A stretch of DNA of 64,000 nt from Selenomonadales bacterium. Its GTDB lineage: Bacteria > Bacillota > Negativicutes > Sporomusales > UBA7701. The stretch spans positions 104,056 to 168,055 of the forward strand of contig JAHDOI010000019.1 in assembly GCA_018434945.1 (NCBI GenBank), given 5' to 3'. Every line of letters starts with the position of its first letter. Position 1 is the stretch's first letter. Shown here one piece after another: positions 1 to 7,872 of this stretch. The notes below the pieces were generated by a model, which was given only the letters and a program-made list of their open reading frames with translations, was not told the DNA's origin and made no database searches. The position numbers were made by a program, and so were the translations under genes.

Positions 1-828
1 GCTTGCAGCCCTGAAAGGAAAACCGAAGCCGTAACCGGGACTGGTAGCGCCCCCACCGTTTCAACCGAGTCGGTAGCCCAAAATGTCCTGAAGAAAAAAG
101 ATGAAAGTCGGTCGCTCAATGGAGCAACCGGAAAGCAGAATGCTAAATACCAGATTGTCAGCAAAACTTTTATAGTTTATAACGATTCGATGGATCTAGC
201 CATACGATATCCGCAGATTAACAATCTGGGCGACGATGACCGCCAAAACGAGCTAAATGAGTTGATCAAGAAAGGAGCAATACCTGGGCAATTCGTAAAC
301 TACATTGGCAAAAGCCTATTCACGTTGCCGATCGACTATAAAATCACCTGGCAGAGCGACAAACTGCTGAGCATTCAATATAGCGGGGTCGGATACATTA
401 AAGGCGAGCCGCATCCTAATAATTTCTTCTATACGACTAATATTGATATCGTACAAGTTAAGAAGGTAAAATTGAAAGACTTGGTGAGAATCGACGAGAA
501 TTTTGCTAAAATACTCCGCAGCGAAAATATCAAGACAGTCAGTCCTCACCCTGGAGCGCTGACCGGGAAGCAAATTTTTATCGATTATACATCCTTCAAT
601 ATGGTTGGCGATACAATCAATATGTTCAATGGTGCTGATGAATTGGATTCTAAGGGGCGGCTCCCAGGGTATTATTGTTATTTTACACAGAATTCCCTAG
701 GAATCAGTGCGGCCGCTTCCCATGCCATCGGCGACCATGCGGAATTTGAAATTAAGTACGAGGACATCGCTGAGAGTATTAAAGCCAAAAATGAAGTGTG
801 GAAGGATTTCTTCCCAAAAACGGAATAA
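1..828 (+). CDS. Lipoprotein with DUF4163/DUF3298-type domain (5' partial)
   Basis: The reading frame is open from the first base, so the true start lies outside the window; 275 residues are visible. The first residues read Ala-Cys-Ser-Pro, which fits the end of a lipobox, so the visible part probably begins at the lipidated Cys. A Ser/Thr/Lys-rich linker of about 50 residues follows. Then comes a domain beginning with a YPQI-containing strand near residue 67, of the kind seen in DUF4163/DUF3298 proteins such as RsiV and PdaC. These are extracytoplasmic, cell-envelope-associated domains; the specific role here is unknown. The gene is clearly more AT-rich than everything downstream, which suggests foreign origin or relaxed composition. 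The family call is from sequence feel, not a search. Confidence 0.7.
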   Translation, partial: ACSPERKTEAVTGTGSAPTVSTESVAQNVLKKKDESRSLNGATGKQNAKYQIVSKTFIVYNDSMDLAIRYPQINNLGDDDRQNELNELIKKGAIPGQFVNYIGKSLFTLPIDYKITWQSDKLLSIQYSGVGYIKGEPHPNNFFYTTNIDIVQVKKVKLKDLVRIDENFAKILRSENIKTVSPHPGALTGKQIFIDYTSFNMVGDTINMFNGADELDSKGRLPGYYCYFTQNSLGISAAASHAIGDHAEFEIKYEDIAESIKAKNEVWKDFFPKTE

Positions 829-861
829 GTTCCCCCGCCATTTAAAACCGCGGCTTGCCGG

Positions 862-1036
862 GGCCGTTCAGAAGTGCCCAGATGCAAGGGCGCACCGGAG
901 GCTGTCACCGGAAGCGTACACGAACGTACGCTGCACCCGTAAAGGGTAGGCCGCAGTTCTAACCGCTAAAGCGCTAAGAACTGCGCACAGGATGGCAGCC
1001 GAGGAGCAACACAGCAGATGGGCGCTTATGGGCGGC
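862..1036 (-). repeat. A-type long hairpin element, copy A1
   Basis: Outer arms GCCGTTCAGAAG and CTTATGGGCGGC are imperfectly complementary and are followed inward by the family blocks CAGATGC and GCAGATGG. An extra internal module at about 933-988 (a GTTCTAACCGC/GCGCTAAGAAC hairpin) is the reverse complement of the module in copies A8 and A11. It lies between two convergent genes, in the family orientation expected for the leftward gene ending at 1112. Confidence 0.85.
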
Positions 1037-1063
1037 TCCCACAAATTATAGCCCAGTAACGAC

Positions 1064-1097
1064 AAAAGAACCCTGACCAATTGGTCAGGGTTCTTTT
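1064..1097 (-). terminator. Rho-independent terminator (bidirectional)
   Basis: A perfect 13-bp inverted repeat (GAACCCTGACCAA and its complement) is flanked by A and T runs on both sides. It lies just downstream of the leftward gene ending at 1112. Confidence 0.9.
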
Positions 1098-1111
1098 CGT
1101 TTTTTTCGAAA

Positions 1112-1663
1112 TTACTGGCGAAATTCAACTTCAATTTCCCCCATCCAGAAAAAAGAACGCACCAAGTATAAAAATACGTCGCGATTCTTTTCGGCCAGAT
1201 CTCTTGAGGCGGTTAGGACGAGTATGGCGTAGAGCGGAAATTTTTCGCCGGGGTCGATGTAACAGAGATAGTCGATCTGGTCGTCGTTTATGATGTACTT
1301 TTTCGCGGCATATGTGTATTTAAGGCCGGGGATATCAAATTCCTCGAAGGCAATCTTTTTTTTCCTGGTGGAAAAGTTGTTCATATCGGCCTGGAGGTGC
1401 TGGGCAACGGTAAGGCCGTTCTTGGCAAGGACCCGGATATACATCAGGGCCGGAGACGAATTGAAATCGTAGCCGGGCATGCGGAAATAGACGTTGACCT
1501 TGTTGCGGCTGGCGTCGTTGGTTATTCCTTCCCAACCGGACGGCTCGGTTACTTTGCAGGCAAAGCCCTGACCGTAGACGATGAGCGCTTCCTCCGCGAA
1601 GGCAACACCGCCAAGGCAAAATAAAACAAGCAAGGTAAGGAGCGCACACTTGACGATTTTCAT
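1112..1663 (-). CDS. Exported hypothetical protein
   Basis: A 183-residue protein with a clear signal peptide: Lys-rich start, hydrophobic stretch to about residue 20, and an AFA-EE cleavage site near residue 23. The mature part is a single globular domain with no transmembrane helix and one Cys at about residue 36 and one near 134. I do not recognise a family. It could be a PsbP/DUF1795-like secreted domain because of the pattern 'GQGFACKVTEPSGWEGI', but this is a weak guess. The start is supported by an upstream GAGGGGTG site. It is transcribed alone and is closed by the terminator at 1064-1097. Confidence 0.7.
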   Translation of the reverse strand: MKIVKCALLTLLVLFCLGGVAFAEEALIVYGQGFACKVTEPSGWEGITNDASRNKVNVYFRMPGYDFNSSPALMYIRVLAKNGLTVAQHLQADMNNFSTRKKKIAFEEFDIPGLKYTYAAKKYIINDDQIDYLCYIDPGEKFPLYAILVLTASRDLAEKNRDVFLYLVRSFFWMGEIEVEFRQ

Positions 1664-1778
1664 GTCGTTTCACCCCTCGCAGCCGCATTCCAGTTAGTTG
1701 TTATTTTGACAAAAAAAGGCAATGTCCTCTTTTTCAATTACCGCCGGGCGTGCCCTCTCCCCCGTCCCTGGAATGCCG

Positions 1779-1901
1779 GAGCCGTTCAGAAGTGCCCAGA
1801 TGCAAGGCGCACCGGAGGCTGTCACCGGAAGCGTACACGAACGTACGCTGAGGATGGCAGCCGAGGAGCAACGCCGCAGATGAGGGCTTATCAACGGTCC
1901 C
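1779..1901 (-). repeat. A-type long hairpin element, copy A2
   Basis: Outer arms GAGCCGTTCAGAAG and CTTATCAACGGTCC pair with two mismatches. The core includes CAAGGCGCACCGG, the apex GCGTAC/GTACGC, and GAGGAGCAACGCCGCAGATG. It starts 5 bp after the stop of the leftward crotonase gene. Confidence 0.9.
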
Positions 1902-1905
1902 CCTG

Positions 1906-2688
1906 TTATTTGCCGACAAACACAGGTGGGCGTTTTTGCTGGAAGGCGAGTACCCCTTCCCGATGATCCTCTGTGGCGGCGCAGATGGTCTGGAGGTCGG
2001 CTTCGTATTCGAGGACGGCGTCGAGGTCGAGGTCGAGGCTGCGGCCGATGATTTTTTTCATGCAGCCGAGGGCGATGGGGGCCGCGGCGGCGAGGCGGGC
2101 GGCGAATTCGCCGGCGACGGCGGGAAGGGCTTCGGGGTCGGCGAGTTTGTTTACGATGCCGAGGCTGTGGGCGGTGTCGGCGTCGATGAGGTCGGCGGTG
2201 AACATGAGCTCTTTGGCTTTGTGGGGGCCGACGAGCCGCGGCAGGAGGTACATGCCGCCGCAGTCGGGGACGAGGCCGACTTTGGCGAAGCTCTGGGCGA
2301 AGCGGGCGGCGCGGGAGGCGATGACGATGTCGCAGGCGAGGGCGAGGTTGAAGCCGGCGCCGGCGGCGACGCCGTTGACCATGGCGATGACGGGTTTTTC
2401 GAGGCCGATGATGAGGGCGGCGAGCTGGCCGGTGTCTTTGATGAAGCGGCGGAAGGCGACTTTGTCGGCGATGGTGCTGAGGAAGGCGAGGTCGCCGCCG
2501 GCGCAGAAGGCTTTGCCGCTGCCGGTGAGGATGATGCAGCGGACGGCGGGATCGGCTTCGGCGGCGCGGAGGGCGGCGGTGAGAGTGTCGACAAGGTCGC
2601 GGTTGAGGGCGTTCAGTACTTCGGGCCTGTTTAGGGTGACGGTGGCGACGCCGCCTTCGACGGCGACGAGGACGGATTCGCTGGCCAT
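1906..2688 (-). CDS. Enoyl-CoA hydratase/isomerase family protein (PaaG-like)
   Basis: A 260-residue crotonase-fold protein acting on acyl-CoA thioesters in the cytoplasm. The oxyanion-hole segments are FCAGGDL (residues 61-67) and NGVAAGAGFNLALACD (105-120). The two glutamates that drive hydration in true enoyl-CoA hydratases are absent: the first position is Asn in GAGFNL, and the second segment reads GLVPDCGG with Asp. GLVPD-type sequences are typical of PaaG/PaaB-like isomerases, so isomerase activity (for example delta3-delta2 enoyl-CoA or ring-epoxide type) is more likely than simple hydration. No other phenylacetate genes are nearby. The RBS AAGGAGG sits upstream of ATG. Compare the canonical crotonase at 37877-38662. 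Confidence 0.88.
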   Translation of the reverse strand: MASESVLVAVEGGVATVTLNRPEVLNALNRDLVDTLTAALRAAEADPAVRCIILTGSGKAFCAGGDLAFLSTIADKVAFRRFIKDTGQLAALIIGLEKPVIAMVNGVAAGAGFNLALACDIVIASRAARFAQSFAKVGLVPDCGGMYLLPRLVGPHKAKELMFTADLIDADTAHSLGIVNKLADPEALPAVAGEFAARLAAAAPIALGCMKKIIGRSLDLDLDAVLEYEADLQTICAATEDHREGVLAFQQKRPPVFVGK

Positions 2689-2766
2689 TGTTTTTGCCTC
2701 CTTTTATGTATGAGAGGGGCGTCTCCCCTCCCCTATCGTTCGTTCTCTCTTTATCTTTGTGATGCC

Positions 2767-2888
2767 GGGACCGTTCAGAAGGTCCCAGATGCTAGGCGGG
2801 CCGAGCATGCGCAGCGCCGCGTACTCGGATGTACGCAAGCAAGCACGCGCAGGACCAACAACGCAGATGGGGCCTTATCAACGGTCCC
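2767..2888 (-). repeat. A-type long hairpin element, copy A3
   Basis: Outer arms GGGACCGTTCAGAAGG and CCTTATCAACGGTCCC. This copy has a diverged middle (GCGTACTCGGATGTACGC apex). Its right end supplies the last codons and the TGA stop of the leftward amidohydrolase gene. Confidence 0.88.
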
Positions 2889-4173
2889 CACTTACCGCTT
2901 CATACATGGAGGCGAGGAATTCGGCGGCGTTTGGTATTACCTGCTCGTCAATATCGAAGGCGGCGTTGTGGTGGCCGCCGCCGAGGGGGGTGCCGAAGAG
3001 GGCGACTAGGGCCTGGCCGCCGCGGTTCTGGACGTGCTGCATGAGGAGGGTGATGTCTTCGGAGGCGTTGAAGGCGACGGAGGGGAGGATTTTTTTGACG
3101 CTGGGGAGGCCGGCGGCGACTTTTTCGGCGAGGGCGAGCAGAGCGGGAGAGTTTTCGGCGACGCCGGCGACGGCGGCGGGTTTGATTTCGACGCCGAGGC
3201 CGTACATTTGGGCGGCGCCGCGGATGATTTCGTGGGCTTTTTCGACCATGTAGGCGTTTATTTCGTTGGTGACGCCGCGGGTTTCGAAGCGGAAGTAGGC
3301 TTTGTCGGGGATGACGTTCCAGGTGGTGCCGGCGGTGTGGTAGCCGACGTTGATGCGGCTAGCGCCTAGGCCGTGACGGGCGATGGCGTAGAGGTTGGTG
3401 ATGGCGGCGCAGGAGCCGAGGAGGGCGTTGTTGCCTTGGTCGGGGCGGAGGGCGGCGTGGATGGGCCGGCCGGTGTAGGTGACTTCGAAGCGGGAGAGGG
3501 CCATGAAGCTGTGGACGTTGAGGCAGAGATGGCCGGTTTCTTTGGCGGCGATGCCGACGTGGCCGCTGAAGAGGTAGTCGAGGTCGTCGAGGTGGCCGCT
3601 GGCGGCGAGGGCGGCGCCGCCGCCGAGGTTTTCTTCGTTGGGCTGGAAGAGGATTTTGACGGTGCCGCGCAGGGCGGCGCGGTTGTCGGCGAAGTGTTTG
3701 GCGAGGAGGAGGCCGATGGCGGCGTGGGCGTCGTGGCCGCACATGTGGGCGCAGCCGGGGTTGACGGAGGCGAAGCCTTCGCGGACGGGCCGGTGGGCGG
3801 GGTCGGTGGTTTCGGAGGTTTCGTTGGCGTCGATGTCGAAGCGGAAGCCGACGGTGGGGCCGGGCTGGTCGCCCCTGAGGATGGCGACGACGCCGGTGTG
3901 GCCTTCGGCGGCGGGGGCGAGGTATTTTTCGCCGGCGCCGGCTGCGACGGCCTGGGCGTAGGCGGCGGCGAGCTGGTCGGTGTCGGGGGGCATGAAGTGT
4001 TTGTCGGCGGGGATGATGTCGCGGCCCATTTTTATTTCGTAGCCCCAGGCGGCAAGTTTTTCGGCGATGAAGGCGGTGGCGAAGAGTTCGAGCCAGGCGG
4101 GCTGGGGGCAGCGGTGGAGGGCGCGGCGCCACTCGATGGCGGCGGCCTGGTTGGCGGCGATGGAGTCGGTCAT
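2878..4173 (-). CDS. M20-family amidohydrolase, AbgA-like
   Basis: A 431-residue metallo-amidohydrolase of the M20/HipO group, probably cytoplasmic. The N-terminus ALHRCPQPAWLE matches the 'HRxPE' start of aminoacylases and especially aminobenzoyl-glutamate hydrolase subunit A. Metal-binding signatures are DIDANE (about 112-117), CAHMCGHDAHAA (about 140-151) and QPNEEN with the catalytic Glu-Glu (about 174-179). A dimerisation domain sits between about 205 and 320. The substrate is unknown: N-acyl amino acid or p-aminobenzoyl-glutamate. No AbgB or AbgT is adjacent. The C-terminal Gly-Asp-Arg-stop is encoded by the A3 repeat, so the original end may have been replaced. Confidence 0.88.
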   Translation of the reverse strand: MTDSIAANQAAAIEWRRALHRCPQPAWLELFATAFIAEKLAAWGYEIKMGRDIIPADKHFMPPDTDQLAAAYAQAVAAGAGEKYLAPAAEGHTGVVAILRGDQPGPTVGFRFDIDANETSETTDPAHRPVREGFASVNPGCAHMCGHDAHAAIGLLLAKHFADNRAALRGTVKILFQPNEENLGGGAALAASGHLDDLDYLFSGHVGIAAKETGHLCLNVHSFMALSRFEVTYTGRPIHAALRPDQGNNALLGSCAAITNLYAIARHGLGASRINVGYHTAGTTWNVIPDKAYFRFETRGVTNEINAYMVEKAHEIIRGAAQMYGLGVEIKPAAVAGVAENSPALLALAEKVAAGLPSVKKILPSVAFNASEDITLLMQHVQNRGGQALVALFGTPLGGGHHNAAFDIDEQVIPNAAEFLASMYEAVSGDR

Positions 4174-4267
4174 GAGGACACGTCCTTTCGGGTGGTGTGG
4201 TAAGCCAGTTTTTAATTGTTGTTTGTATATTTGTCCGCCGGAAGGGAAAAACCTGCCCGCTAATGAG

Positions 4268-4297
4268 AAAAAGCCCCCGATGTTTATCGGGAGCCTT
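4268..4297 (-). terminator. Rho-independent terminator
   Basis: Stem CCCGAT/ATCGGG with flanking GGCT/AGCC-type pairs, followed on the minus strand by a T run. It closes the leftward Mrp-NifX transcript. Confidence 0.75.
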
Positions 4298-4391
4298 CGC
4301 GGTGTTGTTGCTGCGCCGGGGCCGCACAGGTTACCGGACGCCGGACCGGTCGGAGGTTCGGCACCTCCTTATGGCGGCAGAGATAATTATC

Positions 4392-5600
4392 TCACCGGCC
4401 GTGATGGCATTGGTGGCCCGGTTCGTCGTGGCTGCAGGGGTTGCCGCCCGTAAGCAGCGTTCCCTGGAGGAAGCTTGCCGCGATGTCCCGCGGTGAGCCG
4501 CCCTGTACGCCGCATATCACTTTGATTCCTTTTTGCCGGAAGATGTCTTGCGCTTTTTCGCCCATGCCGCCGGCCAGGACGGTGTCGACGCCCTGTTCCG
4601 CGAGCCATGCGGGTATTACGCCGGGTTCGTGGGGAGGCGGGACGCGTTTGGTTATTTCGCCGATTTCCCCGTCGGCGATGCTGACGAGGGCGAATTCCTC
4701 GCAGTGGCCGAAATGGCTGCACAGTTTCCCGCCGGCGAGAGGGATGCCGATTTTCCTCGCCGCTTTTTCGCCGTTTATTTCGTTTTCCAGGTTTGCCGTG
4801 ATGCGCTGGACGATTTCCTCCAGGCTGCTCTTGGCCGGACTGCTTTCTTTGACTATGCCGCAGCCCTGGTCGCCGGCCTCGACGACGCTGGGGTCGATCG
4901 GAATTTTGCCTAGGAAGGGAATGCCCCACTGTGCAGCGGTTTTTTCGCCGCCGCCGCTTTTGAAGATGTCGTGCCTTTCGCCGCAGGAGGGGCAGATGAA
5001 GCCGCTCATGTTCTCGATTATGCCCATTATCCTGATGTTGGTCTGTTTGCAGAAGTTGAGCGATTTTCTCACGTCGGCGAGGGCGATTTCCTGCGGCGTC
5101 GTTATGATGACGGCGCGGCATTCGGGGATCCTCTGGGCGATGGTGAGCGGTTCGTCGCCGGTCCCCGGCGGGCTGTCGATGATGAGGAAGTCCAGTTCGC
5201 CCCAGTCGACGTCGGCCAGGAGCTGGAGGATGACGCCCATTTTGACGGGCCCGCGCCAGATTATCGGCTGGTCGGGGTTGTTCAGGAAGCCCTGGAAGGT
5301 GACGACGCGCAGGTTGTCGTTCACCTGAAAAGGCTGGATTTTGTCGTTGACGATGTTGAGCGGCATGCCTTTGAGGCCGAGCAGCCCGGCGACGCTCGGT
5401 CCGTGGATGTCGATGTCGAGCAGGCCGACCCGGTATCCGAGGTCGCTGAGGAACAGGGATACGTTGACCGCCGTCGTGCTTTTGCCGACCCCGCCCTTGC
5501 CGCTCATGAACATGAGGGTATTGCTGACGCCGCCGAGGAAGCGGCCGATCTTTTCGTCCTGGGCGATGTCTTTCGGATCCTGGTTAGCGCATGAAACCAT
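4392..5600 (-). CDS. Mrp/NBP35 P-loop ATPase fused to NifX-like cofactor-binding domain
   Basis: A 402-residue two-domain protein. Residues about 25-260 are an Mrp/ApbC-type iron-sulfur carrier ATPase: deviant Walker A GKGGVGKST (about 36-44), switch DIDIHGPS, LIIDSPPGTGD, and a CPSC metal-binding pair near 202-205. Residues about 285-390 form a dinitrogenase iron-molybdenum cofactor (NifX/NifB C-terminal) domain: IGIPLAGGKLCSHFGHCEEF and VDTVLAGGMGEKA. A His/Cys-rich tail (CSHDEPGHQCHHGR) could bind metal. Such fusions are usual in anaerobes beside DUF5320 and DUF134 genes, as here. Likely role: Fe-S or metal-cofactor handling in the cytoplasm. ATG at 5600 is preferred over GTG at 5609 because AGGGAG then sits 10 nt upstream. 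Confidence 0.9.
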   Translation of the reverse strand: MVSCANQDPKDIAQDEKIGRFLGGVSNTLMFMSGKGGVGKSTTAVNVSLFLSDLGYRVGLLDIDIHGPSVAGLLGLKGMPLNIVNDKIQPFQVNDNLRVVTFQGFLNNPDQPIIWRGPVKMGVILQLLADVDWGELDFLIIDSPPGTGDEPLTIAQRIPECRAVIITTPQEIALADVRKSLNFCKQTNIRIMGIIENMSGFICPSCGERHDIFKSGGGEKTAAQWGIPFLGKIPIDPSVVEAGDQGCGIVKESSPAKSSLEEIVQRITANLENEINGEKAARKIGIPLAGGKLCSHFGHCEEFALVSIADGEIGEITKRVPPPHEPGVIPAWLAEQGVDTVLAGGMGEKAQDIFRQKGIKVICGVQGGSPRDIAASFLQGTLLTGGNPCSHDEPGHQCHHGR

Positions 5601-5632
5601 GTCTTCCACTCTCCCTATGTAATGATTGACGC

Positions 5633-5854
5633 TTATTCTTTACCGGCTTTTGTTTTTGCGGCTTCAGCCATCGCCCGGTACGCGGCCGCCTGGCTTTCCA
5701 GCCGCGCCGCCTGACTTTCAAGGGTCGCGGCGCAGGGCACGGGTTCGCCGAAGCGGGCCAGCCCGCTACCCATCGAAAGTCCTGCGCCAAGACCGCGCTG
5801 CCCCCGGCAGACCGTCCCGGGCCCCGCCGGTCCTGTTCCGTCTCCTCTAGGCAT
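5633..5854 (-). CDS. DUF5320 family small protein
   Basis: A 73-residue protein starting MPRGDGTGPAGPGT, the signature of DUF5320 proteins that accompany NifX/Mrp-type genes in anaerobes. The Gly-rich N-terminus has two Cys, and an Ala/Gln/Glu helical C-terminus (about 45-73) is probably a coiled coil. It lies 32 bp upstream of the Mrp-NifX fusion in the same direction, so the two are probably co-transcribed. A perfect TGAAATATATTTCA palindrome lies 26 bp before its start. Function is unknown; metal-cofactor chaperone or scaffold is inferred from context. Confidence 0.8.
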   Translation of the reverse strand: MPRGDGTGPAGPGTVCRGQRGLGAGLSMGSGLARFGEPVPCAATLESQAARLESQAAAYRAMAEAAKTKAGKE

Positions 5855-5879
5855 GATAACATCCCCTTCTTTTTTGTTA

Positions 5880-5893
5880 TGAAATATATTTCA
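5880..5893. promoter_or_regulatory. Palindromic operator TGAAATATATTTCA
   Basis: A perfect 14-bp palindrome in the gap between the DUF134 regulator gene and DUF5320. A near copy lies upstream of DUF134 itself and a related one upstream of the protease gene. Likely operator of the DUF134 regulator (inference). Confidence 0.6.
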
Positions 5894-5909
5894 AAACACG
5901 GTTAAAAAA

Positions 5910-6344
5910 TTAGTCCTCGTCCCGCCGGACCTGCTGGGCCTGGCAGTTCGGGCAGTTCATATCGCGGCCCCGTTGTCCGGTGCCGTGAGGCACGGTCCAC
6001 TTGTGGCCGCAGGCGTCGCAGACGAAGTGCCGCAGTCTGTCGCGGTTGGCGTGGTCGAGACGGAAGGTGCCGCCTTCGATCCTGAGCGCTTTTCCCTGCC
6101 ACAGGACGGTGGCGATTTTCTGCCGCGCTTTGTTGACTATACGGTGCAGCGTCGGGCGGGAAACAGCCATGCTGTCGGCCGCTTCGCCCATGTCGAGCTG
6201 TGCGCAGTCGACAAGACGGATGGCTTCCATCTCCTCGAAGGTAAGCACGATCTCGTCAAGGTCCCTTAAGGGGACGCCGACAGGCTTGTAATGGTTGATC
6301 GGCGGCAACTGCTGGATTCTGCGCTCTTTATGCGGTCGTACCAT
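5910..6344 (-). CDS. DUF134 HTH regulator with C-terminal zinc ribbon
   Basis: A 144-residue protein of the DUF134 family. Residues about 1-95 carry the DUF134 helix-turn-helix (LTFEEMEAIRLVDC, then AADSMAVSRPTLHRIVNKAR), resembling sigma-70 region 4. Residues about 105-140 carry a CDACG...CPNCQ zinc ribbon. DUF134 genes accompany NifX/Mrp-type clusters in many anaerobes and are presumed local regulators. It heads the DUF134-DUF5320-Mrp row in one direction. A copy of the TGAAATATATTTC motif lies 14 bp upstream of its start, suggesting autoregulation. Start supported by AAAAGGTG. Confidence 0.88.
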   Translation of the reverse strand: MVRPHKERRIQQLPPINHYKPVGVPLRDLDEIVLTFEEMEAIRLVDCAQLDMGEAADSMAVSRPTLHRIVNKARQKIATVLWQGKALRIEGGTFRLDHANRDRLRHFVCDACGHKWTVPHGTGQRGRDMNCPNCQAQQVRRDED

Positions 6345-6357
6345 GCGTCACCTTTTA

Positions 6358-6371
6358 TGAAATATATTTCT
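6358..6371. promoter_or_regulatory. Operator-like site TGAAATATATTTCT
   Basis: One mismatch from the palindrome at 5880-5893. It lies directly upstream of the DUF134 regulator gene, a position fitting repression by the gene's own product (inference). Confidence 0.55.
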
Positions 6372-6451
6372 AAAATAAATCTTACTCTTTTCGGCCGGCC
6401 GTGTCAATGCCGGCTAAGCAAGTTTTGCCGGCCATTTGTCCTGCGGCCGTG

Positions 6452-7741
6452 CTAGTTCCTGTCCTGTTTGTTGAGCATGATGTCGAGGATGATTTTGTCC
6501 ATCTCGATCGTTCCCTGGTTGCCGATCCGGCAGAGGTTGTCGATCGAATGGACGGGACTTGTCTCGATTATGCCGTCGGTCGGTTTGATGCCGATGCCTC
6601 TCACGGCCAGCAGCGCCGATTGCGCCGCCGCGTTGGTGCAGGTGGCGACCTTGAGGGCGCAGCCCGGTTTGGCGCCGTCGCACAGCATGCCGGTCACATT
6701 CCCGAGCATGTTCTGGATGGCCATCTTGACTTCGGCGACGCCGCCGTCAAGCAGGAAGACGATGCCGCAGGCGGCGCCGGTGCCTGATACGACGGCACCG
6801 CAGAGCGCCGATAAGCGCCCGAATTTCGCTTTGATGAATATGGCGATGAGGTGGCTAAGGGTGACGGCCCGCAGAATCTTCTCTTCCGACGATCCCAGTC
6901 TTTTCCCCACCGCCAGGACGGGCACCGTGGCCGATATCCCCTGGTTGCCGCTCCCGGAGTTGCTGACGACAGGCAAAGAGCAGCCGGCCATCCTGGCGTC
7001 GGCGGCCGCGGCGGTCAGGGCTGTGGCGTAATTTACGATATCGTCGCCGAGGATTTTCCGCCCGACGTTATCCTGGATCATCCTCCCCACCTGCAGCCCG
7101 TAAGGGTTTTGGAGGCCTTCGGCGGCGATGGCGCCGTTGAGGTCGATGCTGTGCCGGATGATGTCGAGATCACGGAGATCGACGTCGTGGACGAAGGCCC
7201 AGATCGAGTCGATGCTGAGGAAGGCGGGCGCTCCCTCGCTATTTTCCGGTTCCGCGGCGGTGTCGTCGGCCCGGTTGATAACTTGCCCGTCGACTTCGAC
7301 GCGGTCGATTCTCGTATGCTCGTCGGCGACAACGGCTTTGGCGCACGATTCGGCGGTGCGGACGCCGACCTCGATATACAGTTTCTTATCCGATTCCGCC
7401 ACTTTGACGTTGACGATTCCGCGTTTTATAAGCTCTTCGGCGGCTTTGATGTCTCCGTCGCCGATCCCGGACAGCACTTCGAGGTTCTTCGCGGCGTCGC
7501 CGGCGACGACACCAAGCGCGGCCGCCATGTCGACCCCGCAGTGCCCTGTGCCGGGGATGGTCACCGACATGGCGTTTTTCACGACGTTGCCGCTTACGAA
7601 GACATCGACGGCTACCACGTCGGTCCCGCGGACATGCTCGCGGGCGAGCGCCGCCGCGTAGGCCACGGCTATCGGTTCGGTGCAGCCGAGGGCGACCACC
7701 AGTTCACGCGAAAGCAGTTGCAAGAAATCCGAGTTGTTCAT
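6452..7741 (-). CDS. L-cysteine desulfidase-like protein (UPF0597/CyuA family)
   Basis: A 429-residue member of the serine dehydratase-alpha-like UPF0597/cysteine desulfidase family, which converts L-cysteine to pyruvate, ammonia and sulfide using a [4Fe-4S] cluster. Visible signatures are ALGCTEPIAVAYAAA at about 16-30, the SNSGSGNQGISATVPV block near 265-280, GAACGIVFLLDGG near 330, and MLCDGAKPGCALKVATC near 355-370, with Cys residues fit for cluster binding. Length is normal for the family. It is a stand-alone gene with no CyuP transporter beside it. Substrate could be cysteine or another beta-substituted amino acid. Confidence 0.88.
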   Translation of the reverse strand: MNNSDFLQLLSRELVVALGCTEPIAVAYAAALAREHVRGTDVVAVDVFVSGNVVKNAMSVTIPGTGHCGVDMAAALGVVAGDAAKNLEVLSGIGDGDIKAAEELIKRGIVNVKVAESDKKLYIEVGVRTAESCAKAVVADEHTRIDRVEVDGQVINRADDTAAEPENSEGAPAFLSIDSIWAFVHDVDLRDLDIIRHSIDLNGAIAAEGLQNPYGLQVGRMIQDNVGRKILGDDIVNYATALTAAAADARMAGCSLPVVSNSGSGNQGISATVPVLAVGKRLGSSEEKILRAVTLSHLIAIFIKAKFGRLSALCGAVVSGTGAACGIVFLLDGGVAEVKMAIQNMLGNVTGMLCDGAKPGCALKVATCTNAAAQSALLAVRGIGIKPTDGIIETSPVHSIDNLCRIGNQGTIEMDKIILDIMLNKQDRN

Positions 7742-7872
7742 GTAGGCCCCCAGTTAACGATTTTTCCGTTGCGACGGCGACCGCCCAACGCGATGCCGCC
7801 ATCCCTGATATAGTCTATCAGCAAACCGGCCGCCTGACCAGGAATTTTCCGGCAACCCGCATGTTTCGCGCG

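Noticed and set aside
1936..4327. Long ORFs on both strands overlapping the crotonase and amidohydrolase genes
   Set aside because: Low-complexity (Arg/Pro or Gly/Ala/Asp) antisense and out-of-frame shadows; the called genes have clear family motifs.
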